Source of the DNA: Paraburkholderia kururiensis
Lineage (GTDB): Bacteria; Pseudomonadota; Gammaproteobacteria; Burkholderiales; Burkholderiaceae
Assembly: GCF_034424375.1 (NCBI RefSeq)
Contig: NZ_CP139965.1
Coordinates: 2,418,001-2,482,000 of the forward strand
Reading direction: 5' to 3'
Length of the DNA: 64,000 bases
Positions within the stretch are counted from its first letter, which is position 1. Each line of letters opens with the position of its first letter. The position numbers and the translations under genes were made by a program. Below are positions 36,447 to 43,199 of the stretch, one piece after another. Below the pieces are notes generated by a model. It had not been told where the DNA came from and did not search any database. It was given only the letters and a program-made list of their open reading frames with translations.

Positions 36447-36490
36447 CCCCTCCGAATGGAGGCACCCCTGACAAACCGGTGAGGGGACCG
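36447..36490 (-). promoter_or_regulatory. Two tandem hairpins in the leader of the hypothetical gene at 36429
   Basis: In minus-strand RNA: a stem AGGGG-type/CCCCT pair (36465-36486) enclosing the palindrome ACCGGT, then CCTCC/GGAGG with a four-base loop (36449-36462), ending about 20 bases before the start codon. Placement suggests a structured 5' leader, as in P4-like immunity regions; the link is inference. Confidence 0.4.
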
Positions 36491-36713
36491 GCGTTCGCCC
36501 CGTCGGGCCAGTCAGGAGTGGTAAAGCGCGTCGATTGTGCCACGATGACGTCGAAGACTAGGCGCTACCGCGTCCGCTCGTCTTGATCAACCTGCGTTCA
36601 TAGCGGCTCTTGGCGCGCCGCCGTCGATAGCGGCTGATGCGCCTCCCCGCCTCGCGGACCGCCGAATCGATGATGGTGTGGGCGCCTTGAACGCTCGGCG
36701 CCTTAAACGTCGC

Positions 36714-36971
36714 CTACTTGTGTGGCACGAGTTCGGCGAGGTCCATCAAGCGGTTGGCGAGTTTCTCCGAATCCACCATCAAGTCAACCAACGTGGATTT
36801 GAGCGGCAGGTCGTTGAGCCCATCCTCCGGGATAGCCTCAACGACAAACGACAGAATATTGTGGATGCGCCATGCCGCCCTCGACTCGTCGGACAAACAA
36901 TCCTCGAAGTGCTCTGGCGCGTGGGTGTTCACGTGCCCGGCCGCTAGGGACGTCTCTTGATCGACTTTCAT
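36714..36971 (-). CDS. Small hypothetical island protein
   Basis: 85 residues, acidic and helical (MKVDQETSLAAGHVNTHAPE, ILSFVVEAIPEDGLNDLPLK, VDLMVDSEKLANRLMDLAEL). GGAG sits 6 bases before the ATG. It follows the gene ending at 36982 by 10 bases and should be co-transcribed with it. An ACACCGTG motif lies 16 bases upstream of its start. No family recognised. Confidence 0.65.
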   Translation of the reverse strand: MKVDQETSLAAGHVNTHAPEHFEDCLSDESRAAWRIHNILSFVVEAIPEDGLNDLPLKSTLVDLMVDSEKLANRLMDLAELVPHK

Positions 36972-36981
36972 GTGACTCTCC

Positions 36982-37449
36982 TTAGTACACCGTGTCATTC
37001 GCAGCGACTTGTGATGAAACCCGCCGCAGTTGCCAATCCCGGATCTGGACGAGCGCTGCGGCCCATTCGGCCGGCGACAGACGCCGCCAGCACTTCTCCG
37101 GTTTAGGCCAGATTCGCCGGACACGAAACGATTCGATGTCATGCCATGCGGGGCTGGCAGGATTCGCGGTGTTCGCGGGGCTGTAGAGCGCGACGAACGC
37201 GGGCAAGCCGGCCATGCGCGCGAGCTGACGAATCACGCCAGTTGCTTTTTGCTGCCCGATATCCCGCGCGACCTCTACGAGCGCCAGTGGCAATTTATTG
37301 GAATAGCCGAACTCGACGAATAGCACACCGTCTAGGTCCGCCATGGTCAGCGCCCTGGCCTCGCGCGCGGCGATAAAGCGGCCGATCGAACGCGGTCGAT
37401 GCCAGACACCATAGGCGCGATCGCGGATAGCGAATTGTTCTTCTTGCAT
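36982..37449 (-). CDS. Hypothetical island protein, possible PD-(D/E)XK-like fold
   Basis: 155 residues from the ATG at 37449. The core ALTMADLDGVLFVEFGYSN followed by LPLALVEVARDIGQ has the spacing of the acidic residues in PD-(D/E)XK nuclease-like phage proteins (Asp, then Glu-x-Lys), but the Lys is replaced, so catalytic activity is doubtful. A C-terminal segment FRVRRIWPKPEKCWRRLSPAEWAAAL is basic and Trp-rich. It is the first gene of the leftward phage-like operon and faces the Arc gene across the large inverted repeat. Confidence 0.6.
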   Translation of the reverse strand: MQEEQFAIRDRAYGVWHRPRSIGRFIAAREARALTMADLDGVLFVEFGYSNKLPLALVEVARDIGQQKATGVIRQLARMAGLPAFVALYSPANTANPASPAWHDIESFRVRRIWPKPEKCWRRLSPAEWAAALVQIRDWQLRRVSSQVAANDTVY

Positions 37450-37496
37450 GGTCGTTTTCAGAATGGGCGCCAGTGAGAGGTAGCTACCATGCCCCA

Positions 37497-37540
37497 AATG
37501 TAGCACGGTGCTTTATTGAACGCAAGCACCGTGCTACATT
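37497..37540. promoter_or_regulatory. Perfect 17-bp inverted repeat operator between divergent island promoters
   Basis: Arms AATGTAGCACGGTGCTT (37497-37513) and its exact reverse complement (37524-37540) with a 10-base spacer. Each arm contains its own near-palindrome AGCAC-G-GTGCT, with centres 23 bases apart, about two helix turns. It sits in the 101-base gap between the leftward operon and the Arc-type gene. This is what a ribbon-helix-helix repressor binding as a tetramer would use. Confidence 0.8.
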
Positions 37541-37550
37541 ACAATCCGGC

Positions 37551-37796
37551 ATGGCCAGAGACGATCCGCAAATCAACCTCCGCATCCCGCTCGAACTGAA
37601 AGAGCGGCTTGATGCCGCTTCGGCGAAGAAAAGACGGTCACTGACTGCCGAAGTTGTCGCCAGGCTTGAAGCGAGCTTTTCAGCAGCGAGCGACGTCGAG
37701 ACGACTATCGATGATCGCACGATGGATCTGTTCGCCGAACACGTTGCTGGAAAGGTAGTGGAAGCGCTCGACAAACGCAGCAAGGCAAAACGATAG
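37551..37796 (+). CDS. Arc family ribbon-helix-helix repressor
   Basis: 81 residues. N-terminal MARDDPQINLRIPLELKERLD followed by AASAKKRRSLTAEVVARLEASF is the Arc/CopG ribbon-helix-helix fold; the beta-strand residues (Q-N-R pattern INLRIP) contact DNA in P22 Arc. A C-terminal helix (MDLFAEHVAGKVVEALDKRSK) is added. It begins 11 bases after a perfect inverted repeat and is divergent from the phage-like operon, so it is probably the element's repressor and autoregulated. Confidence 0.88.
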   Translation: MARDDPQINLRIPLELKERLDAASAKKRRSLTAEVVARLEASFSAASDVETTIDDRTMDLFAEHVAGKVVEALDKRSKAKR

Positions 37797-38023
37797 GCGG
37801 CCGCGACAACCGGTATGCCACCGCGGCCTGTCGCCGACATCGGCAGGGTGCGTGGCGCCCCTGGCTCGCACAAGGTCAGAGGTTCATGACCGTCGGCTGC
37901 GGAAGGTGACCACACGAGAGACCCGCTTGGTCAACCATGGATCGTTAAGCGCGTCGCCGCGAACTTCCTCGCGAGCATGGCGTAGAGATGGGCCGGCGTT
38001 CGACGGTACGACGCGCCTGGACG

Positions 38024-38347
38024 CTATACGTCGAACTCCGGCAAATCGAGCAGCGACCTATAGACCGACTGAGGATCGCTCACCGTATCGATGCGCTCGT
38101 GTCCCAGATAGTCCTTACCAATGACAACGCGAGGGCCGCTCACGGTGCCTCCACCTGGCACAGAAAACAGCGAGCCGACCTCCTCGCCGTTCCGAAGAGC
38201 ATGGACGACTGTGCCGACTGGCACGATTTCCTCGTCGCCATCCCAGACAGGTTTTCCGTTCGCGTCCGCTCTCGCCTTGCGCCACCTTACGTGGTGTATG
38301 ACCTGCGCTCCATTGGATATCGGGTTGCGCGCAATGATGAGCCACAT
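38024..38347 (-). CDS. Hypothetical island protein
   Basis: 107 residues beginning MWLIIARNPISNGAQVIHHV, with a strong GGAGG site just upstream (start 38347). The sequence is rich in beta-type residues, with short basic and Gly-rich parts (SVPGGGTVSGPRVVIGKDYLGHE). It lies alone between the Arc gene and the toxin gene, reading leftward. A terminator after the toxin gene precedes it, so it should have its own promoter. No family recognised. Confidence 0.55.
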   Translation of the reverse strand: MWLIIARNPISNGAQVIHHVRWRKARADANGKPVWDGDEEIVPVGTVVHALRNGEEVGSLFSVPGGGTVSGPRVVIGKDYLGHERIDTVSDPQSVYRSLLDLPEFDV

Positions 38348-38411
38348 GATTTCCTCCAAGCGGGCATAGACCTTCTCGGACCCGGACGAACAAACTACGG
38401 CGGATGTGAAA

Positions 38412-38432
38412 AGCCCCGCTCGGGGCGGGGCT
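38412..38432 (-). terminator. Intrinsic terminator of the Doc-type toxin gene
   Basis: Stem AGCCCCGC/GCGGGGCT followed on the minus strand by TTTT. It abuts the toxin stop codon. Confidence 0.7.
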
Positions 38433-38839
38433 CACTCATTGTTCGTCTTCAGCCTTCTTGCCACGTCGGCCGGCGTAGCCAGCGAGGAAAAGATGTTTGC
38501 TAAATCCTGGTAGTCAAGCTTCCCTTCCGCTACGTCAACCATGATGTCTTCAAGAGACTGCGTCCGCTTGACATCGTGACCTTCAATCAGAAGATAGGTG
38601 AGCGCCGATACTAGCGCGGTACGCTTGTTCGCGTCCGAAAACGCGTGCCCTCTGGCGATCGCCTCTGCATACAGGCCAGCAATCTCGAAGACATCGACGA
38701 GACCGCCATAGTGGACGCGGTTCTCAATACGACCAAGGGCGCCTTCCAAAGCGCCCCTGTTTGTATTTCCAGTCAATCCTGGCTCACGTGAGAGGATAAA
38801 GTCGTGCACCAGCACGACCAGATCCGCATCCAGAATCAT
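38432..38839 (-). CDS. Doc/Fic-fold toxin of a type II toxin-antitoxin pair
   Basis: 135 residues. The Fic-fold motif is HAFSDANKRTALVSALTYLL, the Doc form (H-x-F-x-D-x-N-K-R); Doc proteins inactivate elongation factor Tu by phosphorylation and stop growth. The flap region GALEGALGRIENRVHYGG and the early helix LVHDFILSREPGL also match. Its ATG overlaps the stop of the small upstream gene by four bases (ATGA), the usual antitoxin-toxin coupling. Probably stabilises the island in the cell. Confidence 0.9.
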   Translation of the reverse strand: MILDADLVVLVHDFILSREPGLTGNTNRGALEGALGRIENRVHYGGLVDVFEIAGLYAEAIARGHAFSDANKRTALVSALTYLLIEGHDVKRTQSLEDIMVDVAEGKLDYQDLANIFSSLATPADVARRLKTNNE

Positions 38840-39018
38840 CGCTTAGCCAGCGCCTGGATGACAGCATGATGTTGCTCATAGACGCGTTTAGCAGCATTGA
38901 CGATCTGCTTACGACCATCCGCGGAGCTAGTATTGACCTTCTGAGTGGGGAGCTGCACGCCTGCCCGGGCCTTGACTTCGACTCCGTGGATGTTCCCGGT
39001 CTTTCCTTTCGTGACCAT
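38836..39018 (-). CDS. Small probable antitoxin of the Doc-type pair
   Basis: 60 residues, basic, with a C-terminal helix (GRKQIVNAAKRVYEQHHAVIQALAKR). It is not recognisably Phd, the classical partner of Doc, but its position directly ahead of the toxin gene, with ATGA overlap, makes it the likely antitoxin. GGAG lies just before the ATG. The promoter region upstream contains short palindromes that could be its operator. Confidence 0.75.
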   Translation of the reverse strand: MVTKGKTGNIHGVEVKARAGVQLPTQKVNTSSADGRKQIVNAAKRVYEQHHAVIQALAKR

Positions 39019-39052
39019 GGAATCTCCTTCGGGTTAGGTGTTAAGAGGTTGC

Positions 39053-39137
39053 TACACCGTGTTAACGGCGATTCTACACAAAAGTTTACTGGCACCATAT
39101 TACCAGGCGATGCCGGCAGTACGGTGCCACACCGTAC
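39053..39137. promoter_or_regulatory. Palindromes upstream of the toxin-antitoxin genes
   Basis: TACACCGTGT at 39053-39062 (ACAC-C-GTGT, near-palindrome) and GTACGGTGCCACACCGTAC at 39119-39137 (perfect 8-bp arms, three-base centre). They share CACCGT with the operator at 37497-37540. Likely binding sites of the antitoxin or Arc-type repressor. Confidence 0.5.
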
Positions 39138-39205
39138 CAATCTGGAGCCGATTGCCCGAAAAGCAACGCTTGCCCCGCGGTAAGCACCGCGCCGTAGTTT
39201 CAGCC

Positions 39206-40417
39206 TCAGCCCGCCTGCCTGAAATCGCCCGGCACAACGTTCCCGCCGGCCGCCCGCTCCAGATAGTCGCCCCACCACTGCATCATGCGTTTGCGCTCGC
39301 TCAGATACTGCGCGTGGTTGTAGGCCGCGCGCACGCTGTCCCGCTCGCTGTGCGCTAGCTGCCGCTCGATCCAGTCCGCATGGAATCCGTGCTCGTTGAG
39401 AATCGTCGATGCGAGCCCGCGGAAGCCGTGCCCCGTCATCCGTGAGTGGTAGCCCATGCGGTACAGCGCGAAGAGCACCGTGTTCTCGCTGATAGGTTTC
39501 TTCGCGTCGTTGCGGCTCGGGAACAGCCACCGCCACCGGCCGTTGAGCTCGCGAAGCTGCCGGATGACCGCGAGCGCCTGTTTCGAGAGCGGCACGATGT
39601 GCGGCATGCGCATCTTCATCTTCTCCGGCGGGATGCGCCACTCCGCGCGCTTCTCGTCGATCTCGGTCCATTCGGCATGGCGCAGCTCGGCCGTGCGCAC
39701 GAACGTGAGCGCGAGCAGCTCGATCGCGAGCCGCGTCTGGGCCTCGCCGTCGTACGCGGCCACCTTCTTCATCAGCTCCGGAACCTCGGACTCGCTGATG
39801 CGCTGCATGTGCTGGACTATCCGCGGCTTCAGCGCCCCGCGCAGGTCAGGCGCAGGGTCGCGCTCGGCGCGCGCCGTGGCGATGGCGTAGCGGAATACCT
39901 GGCTCGCCGTCTGGATCACCTTGCGCGCCAGTTCCAGCGCGTTGCGCGACTCGACCTTGCGCACCACGGCGAGCAGTTCCGGCGCCGTCACCTGGCCGAT
40001 CGGACGGGCCCCGATGAACGGGAACAGCTCGCGCTCGAGCAGCGTCAGAATCCGCTTCGCGTGCCGCTCGGTCCAGGCCGACTTCTTGTTCTCGTGCCAC
40101 TCGCGCGCGACCGCCTCAAACGAGTTCTCCCGCTCAAGGCTGCGCTGCAGCTTGGCCATCTTCTTCTCATGGCCCGGGTCCAGCCCCTCGCGCAACCGGT
40201 CCTTGGCCGCGTCGCGTGCCTTGCGGGCGGCCAGCAGCGTGACCGCCGGGTACACGCCGATGGCGAGGCGTTTCTCGCGGCCGTCGATGCGATACTTCAG
40301 ACGCCAGTACTTCGCGCCGCCGGGCATCACCTCAAGGTACAGGCCCTGTGAATCGGCGAGCTTGTAGGCCTTCTCGCGGGGCTTCGCCGCGCGGATCGCA
40401 ACGTCGGTAAGGGGCAT
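39206..40417 (-). CDS. P4-type site-specific tyrosine integrase
   Basis: 403 residues. N-terminal DUF4102 arm-binding domain (MPLTDVAIRAAKPREKAYKL, DSQGLYLEVMPGG, LAIGVYPAVTL), core-binding domain in the middle, and a complete catalytic domain: Arg in FVRTAELRHAEW, His-x-x-Arg as TGHGFRG, His in QLAHSERD and nucleophile Tyr in RAAYNHAQYL. Located just downstream (3') of tRNA-Leu, as expected for a P4 integrase using the tRNA 3' end. Start at 40417; the ACACCGTG motif lies four bases upstream. Confidence 0.95.
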   Translation of the reverse strand: MPLTDVAIRAAKPREKAYKLADSQGLYLEVMPGGAKYWRLKYRIDGREKRLAIGVYPAVTLLAARKARDAAKDRLREGLDPGHEKKMAKLQRSLERENSFEAVAREWHENKKSAWTERHAKRILTLLERELFPFIGARPIGQVTAPELLAVVRKVESRNALELARKVIQTASQVFRYAIATARAERDPAPDLRGALKPRIVQHMQRISESEVPELMKKVAAYDGEAQTRLAIELLALTFVRTAELRHAEWTEIDEKRAEWRIPPEKMKMRMPHIVPLSKQALAVIRQLRELNGRWRWLFPSRNDAKKPISENTVLFALYRMGYHSRMTGHGFRGLASTILNEHGFHADWIERQLAHSERDSVRAAYNHAQYLSERKRMMQWWGDYLERAAGGNVVPGDFRQAG

Positions 40418-40505
40418 GGAACACCGTGGGGGCATATCGGGGCGCAGGAGAGCGCCAGATGGCCCCAAAGATGCCCCCTCGGACCGTGGGTGTCAATGGG
40501 AAACC

Positions 40506-40572
40506 TTGGGCAACGATGGTAAGAAAAAGCCCCGCAAGTCCTTGACTGACGGGGCTTTTTGGGCAACGATGG
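40506..40572. repeat. 14-bp direct repeat flanking the terminator next to tRNA-Leu
   Basis: TTGGGCAACGATGG occurs at 40506-40519 and again at 40559-40572, on either side of a terminator hairpin. It lies between the integrase start and tRNA-Leu, where an attachment site would be expected. Confidence 0.7.
40521..40560. terminator. Bidirectional intrinsic terminator between tRNA-Leu and the integrase
   Basis: Stem AAAAAGCCCCG/CGGGGCTTTTT with T runs on both strands. On the minus strand it ends the tRNA-Leu transcript before the integrase gene. Confidence 0.85.
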
Positions 40573-40591
40573 GAATCGTTGGGGGACTTCT

Positions 40592-40678
40592 TGGTGCGAG
40601 GAGCGGGACTCGAACCCGCACACCATTGCTGGCGTCAGGACCTAAACCTGGTGCGTCTACCAATTTCGCCATCCTCGC
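40592..40678 (-). tRNA. tRNA-Leu (anticodon TAG)
   Basis: 87 bases including encoded CCA. Acceptor stem GCGAGGA/TCCTCGC, D-arm TGGCGAAATTGGTAGACGCA, anticodon loop GTTTAGGT with TAG, a long variable arm typical of class II tRNAs, and T-arm GCGGGTTCGAGTCCCGC. It is intact, so it was restored by the integrated element or never cut. It is the apparent integration target. Confidence 0.97.
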
Positions 40679-40984
40679 CGCCGGGCGCGGGGCCGCGCTT
40701 CTGGCGCTGCCGCCCGCCCGATATTCGGCTCGCTATCCGGCCTCCAGTTGCTGGCATGGGTGCGGCTGGCACCGCACGCCGGAATCGCGTGAGGGCGAGA
40801 TTCTAACCGATTGCCTCTCGCTTGTCTGCATGCGTGCTGAGTCGACGAGCCGCTGCGGTGCTAGAATTTGCCGTTTCGCGCGACGCACCCGTTCGCACGC
40901 GATCGCGGCACCCCGTTTTGCTGCGCGGCAGCCGGCATGCGCGTCGGCGTGCGAAATGCGTCCCCTGCCCCCACCGCTCCCACT
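40679..40984. other. Divergent region between tRNA-Leu and hpnD
   Basis: 306 bases with the tRNA promoter on one side and the hpnD leader on the other. TAGAAT at 40862-40867 could be a -10 box for hpnD, but no matching -35 is visible. Nothing else recognised. Confidence 0.45.
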
Positions 40985-41818
40985 GTGAATTTCGACGACT
41001 ACTGCCTGCAAAAGGCGGCCCCGCCTGGATCGAGCACCTACTACGCACTGCGCCAGGCGCCGCTCGCGCAGCAGCCGCTGCTCGCGGCCCTCTTCGCTTT
41101 ACGGCGCGAGTTCGAAGAAACGGTCAAGGAAACGAGCGACCCTACCGTGGGCCGCACCAAGCTTGCGTGGTGGCAGAAGGAAACGGCCGCGCTGGCGGCG
41201 GGCTCGCCCTCGCATCCGGTATCCAGGGCGCTTGCCGCGCATCTGGGTGACGTCGCCGCCGAATATCCCGCGCTGCAGGCGCTGCTTGCCGGGTTCGAGA
41301 TGGATCTCGAGCAGGCACGCTACCTCGACTTCCCGAATCTGCGACGTTACATGGACGGCGTCGGCGGCACGTTCGCTACGCTGCTCGCGCGCGTCACGGC
41401 GCAAGACCCGGCGCGGGCGCAGGACTGGGCCACCTCGCTCGGCAACGCGCTCATGCTCGCGCAGTTCGTTCACGAAATCGGCAACGACGCGCGCCACGGC
41501 CGCATCTACGTGCCCATCGACGAACTCCAGCGCTACAACGTGATGGCCGCGGACCTCATCAATCGCCGCTACAGCGAAGCCTTCACGCAGCTGATGCAGT
41601 TCCAGACCACGCGCGCGCGTGACGCGCTGCATAGCGCGCTTGCCGCCATTCCGGCCGCCGAGCGCCGCGCGCAGCGTCCGTTGCGCTCGCTCGCCGCGCT
41701 CTCGCTCGCGCTGCTCGACGAGATCGAGCGCGAGGGTTATCAGGTCTTGCATCAGCAGATCGTGCTCACGCCCATCCGCAAGCTGTGGATTGCCTGGCGT
41801 GCGGCACGGCGCGGCTGA
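40985..41818 (+). CDS. hpnD: Presqualene diphosphate synthase HpnD (squalene/phytoene synthase family)
   Basis: Condenses farnesyl diphosphates to presqualene diphosphate in hopanoid synthesis. 277 residues from the GTG at 40985, where the conserved N-terminus NFDDYCLQKAAPPGSSTYYALRQAP begins; upstream ATG codons (40868, 40937) would add unconserved residues. Aspartate-rich regions are diverged: the first site reads FEETVKETSDPTVGRTKLAWW and the second LAQFVHEIGNDARHGRIYVP. Other hopanoid genes are not in the window. Confidence 0.88.
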   Translation: MNFDDYCLQKAAPPGSSTYYALRQAPLAQQPLLAALFALRREFEETVKETSDPTVGRTKLAWWQKETAALAAGSPSHPVSRALAAHLGDVAAEYPALQALLAGFEMDLEQARYLDFPNLRRYMDGVGGTFATLLARVTAQDPARAQDWATSLGNALMLAQFVHEIGNDARHGRIYVPIDELQRYNVMAADLINRRYSEAFTQLMQFQTTRARDALHSALAAIPAAERRAQRPLRSLAALSLALLDEIEREGYQVLHQQIVLTPIRKLWIAWRAARRG

Positions 41819-41866
41819 ACTCGCCGACGGCGACGGCTCACGTCCTGCCCGCTGCCAAGCCCGTTT

Positions 41867-43099
41867 TCACACGCGTAGCAGCGGCAGCGGTTCGAAGCGC
41901 TGCTTGAGCACGGCCTGCGCGTCCATGCCCCACCACGTATCGAGCACCATCGCGTAAAGCGCGCGAAAGTCCACGCCGACGGGCAGATTGCCGTTGCCGT
42001 CGAGTCTCGCGAGCACCGGCGGCACACCATAGAGCCCGCCGCGCACGCGTCCGCCCGCGACGAAATGCGGCGCCACCGTGCCGTGGTCGGTGCCGTTGCT
42101 CTGGTTCTCCTGCGCACGCCGTCCGAATTCGGCGTAGGTCATGACGAGCGTGCTGCCCCACCGGCCCAGTTCGGTGAGCGCGGCACGCATCGCGGCCATA
42201 CCCTCGGCAAATTGACGCAACAGCGCGGCCTGCTGACCAGGCTGGTTCTGATGCGTATCGAAGCCGTTCAGCGTGAGCCGGATCACGGCGACGCCCTGCC
42301 CCGACATCGCCTTGCCTTGCGGCGTGGACGACGCCGCGAGCACCTGCATCGCCGTCTTCACCGATGCGCCGAACGCGCCGCCCGGAAACGCGGTCTTCAG
42401 CGCGTATTGCCCGGGGCGTGGGCGCAGGCGATCGGCGGCCTGGAGAATGTCGTTCTCCACCTCGAGAATGTGCGCCAGCTCGGGATTGCGTTCGTGCAGC
42501 GAGACGGGCGTCACGAGCTTCGACGCCTGCACGAACTGCGCGGGATTGACGAGCGCAATGGCACGCGCGCCGTTGGCGAGCGGACCCATCTCCGCGCTGC
42601 CGATCACCACGCCGTCGGCGGCAAACCCGTGCGGCACCGCTTTCTGGCCGAACGCGCGCGTGAGCCATCCCTCGCGCAGATATTCGCCGGCATCCGACGC
42701 CGTATCCCAGATTTCGATGGAGCGAAAGTGCGAGAGGTTAGGCTGCGGATAGCTCACGCCCTGCACGATGGCGAGCTGCTTCGTCTGCCAGAGCGGCATC
42801 AGCGGCTCGAGTGCGGGATGCAGCGCCGTGCGCTCGTCGAGCTGAATGACCTGCTCTCGCTTGATGCCGATGTTCTTGCGCAGCTTCAGATAGAGCGGAT
42901 CGGCATAGGGAATGACGGTGTTCAGACCGTCGTTGCCGCCTTTGAGCTCCACGAGAATCAGCAGGTTGTCGTAGCTGCCTGCGACCGACGAGCCTGAGCG
43001 CGAGGCGCCCTGCGCGGCACAGGCACGGGAGGCGCCGCCCGCAAGCCATAGAGACACGCCGGCCACGCTGGTCATCGTCAGGAAATCGCGTCGTTTCAT
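41867..43099 (-). CDS. DUF1501 exported protein
   Basis: 410 residues. N-terminal twin-arginine type signal MKRRDFLTMTSVAGVSLWLAGGASRACA predicts Tat export of a folded protein. DUF1501 belongs to the alkaline-phosphatase-like/sulfatase superfamily: LVELKGGNDGLNTVIPYADP, the catalytic-type region YPQPNLSHFRSIEIWDTA, and the C-terminal metal-site-like TYAEFGRRAQENQSNGTDHGTVAPHF are conserved. It is nearly always paired with DUF1800, whose gene precedes it here by 100 bases. Function unknown in the literature I know. Confidence 0.92.
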   Translation of the reverse strand: MKRRDFLTMTSVAGVSLWLAGGASRACAAQGASRSGSSVAGSYDNLLILVELKGGNDGLNTVIPYADPLYLKLRKNIGIKREQVIQLDERTALHPALEPLMPLWQTKQLAIVQGVSYPQPNLSHFRSIEIWDTASDAGEYLREGWLTRAFGQKAVPHGFAADGVVIGSAEMGPLANGARAIALVNPAQFVQASKLVTPVSLHERNPELAHILEVENDILQAADRLRPRPGQYALKTAFPGGAFGASVKTAMQVLAASSTPQGKAMSGQGVAVIRLTLNGFDTHQNQPGQQAALLRQFAEGMAAMRAALTELGRWGSTLVMTYAEFGRRAQENQSNGTDHGTVAPHFVAGGRVRGGLYGVPPVLARLDGNGNLPVGVDFRALYAMVLDTWWGMDAQAVLKQRFEPLPLLRV

Positions 43100-43199
43100 G
43101 CTGTACCTCGTTCGCGCGGTCTCGCCGGCGCCGGCGCCGGCGTCGTTGCAGCGCGGGTCGCGCGGCGCGCGCCGTCGCTTCGGCAAGCCCGGGTCATTG

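Larger units (their letters stand above)
30652..40591. mobile_element. Integrative island beside tRNA-Leu (satellite-like or reduced prophage)
   Basis: About 9.9 kb between a terminator and the 3' end of tRNA-Leu. The right end carries a complete P4-type integrase gene next to the tRNA, the classical target arrangement. Contents are phage regulators, one replication-type gene, one virion-like gene, a second but truncated recombinase, a Doc-type toxin pair and a HEPN gene. Base and codon use is visibly richer in A/T than the flanks, especially 36.4-39.2 kb. The left limit is inferred from a gene that lacks its 5' end there. I did not find a displaced copy of the tRNA 3' end at the left, so the precise att sites are unresolved. 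Confidence 0.8.

Noticed and set aside
36430..36543. N-terminal extension of the hypothetical gene to an ATG at 36543
   Set aside because: The extension lies over two stable hairpins, and a ribosome site (GAGGG) precedes the ATG pair at 36429-36424.
37852..38503. Plus-strand frames opposite the hypothetical gene at 38024-38347
   Set aside because: They lack ribosome sites, overlap each other, and run antisense to a frame with a strong GGAGG start.
43100..43199. GCCGGC repeats between the DUF1800 and DUF1501 genes as a regulatory array
   Set aside because: Only three adjacent copies in a very GC-rich spacer; this is expected by composition.
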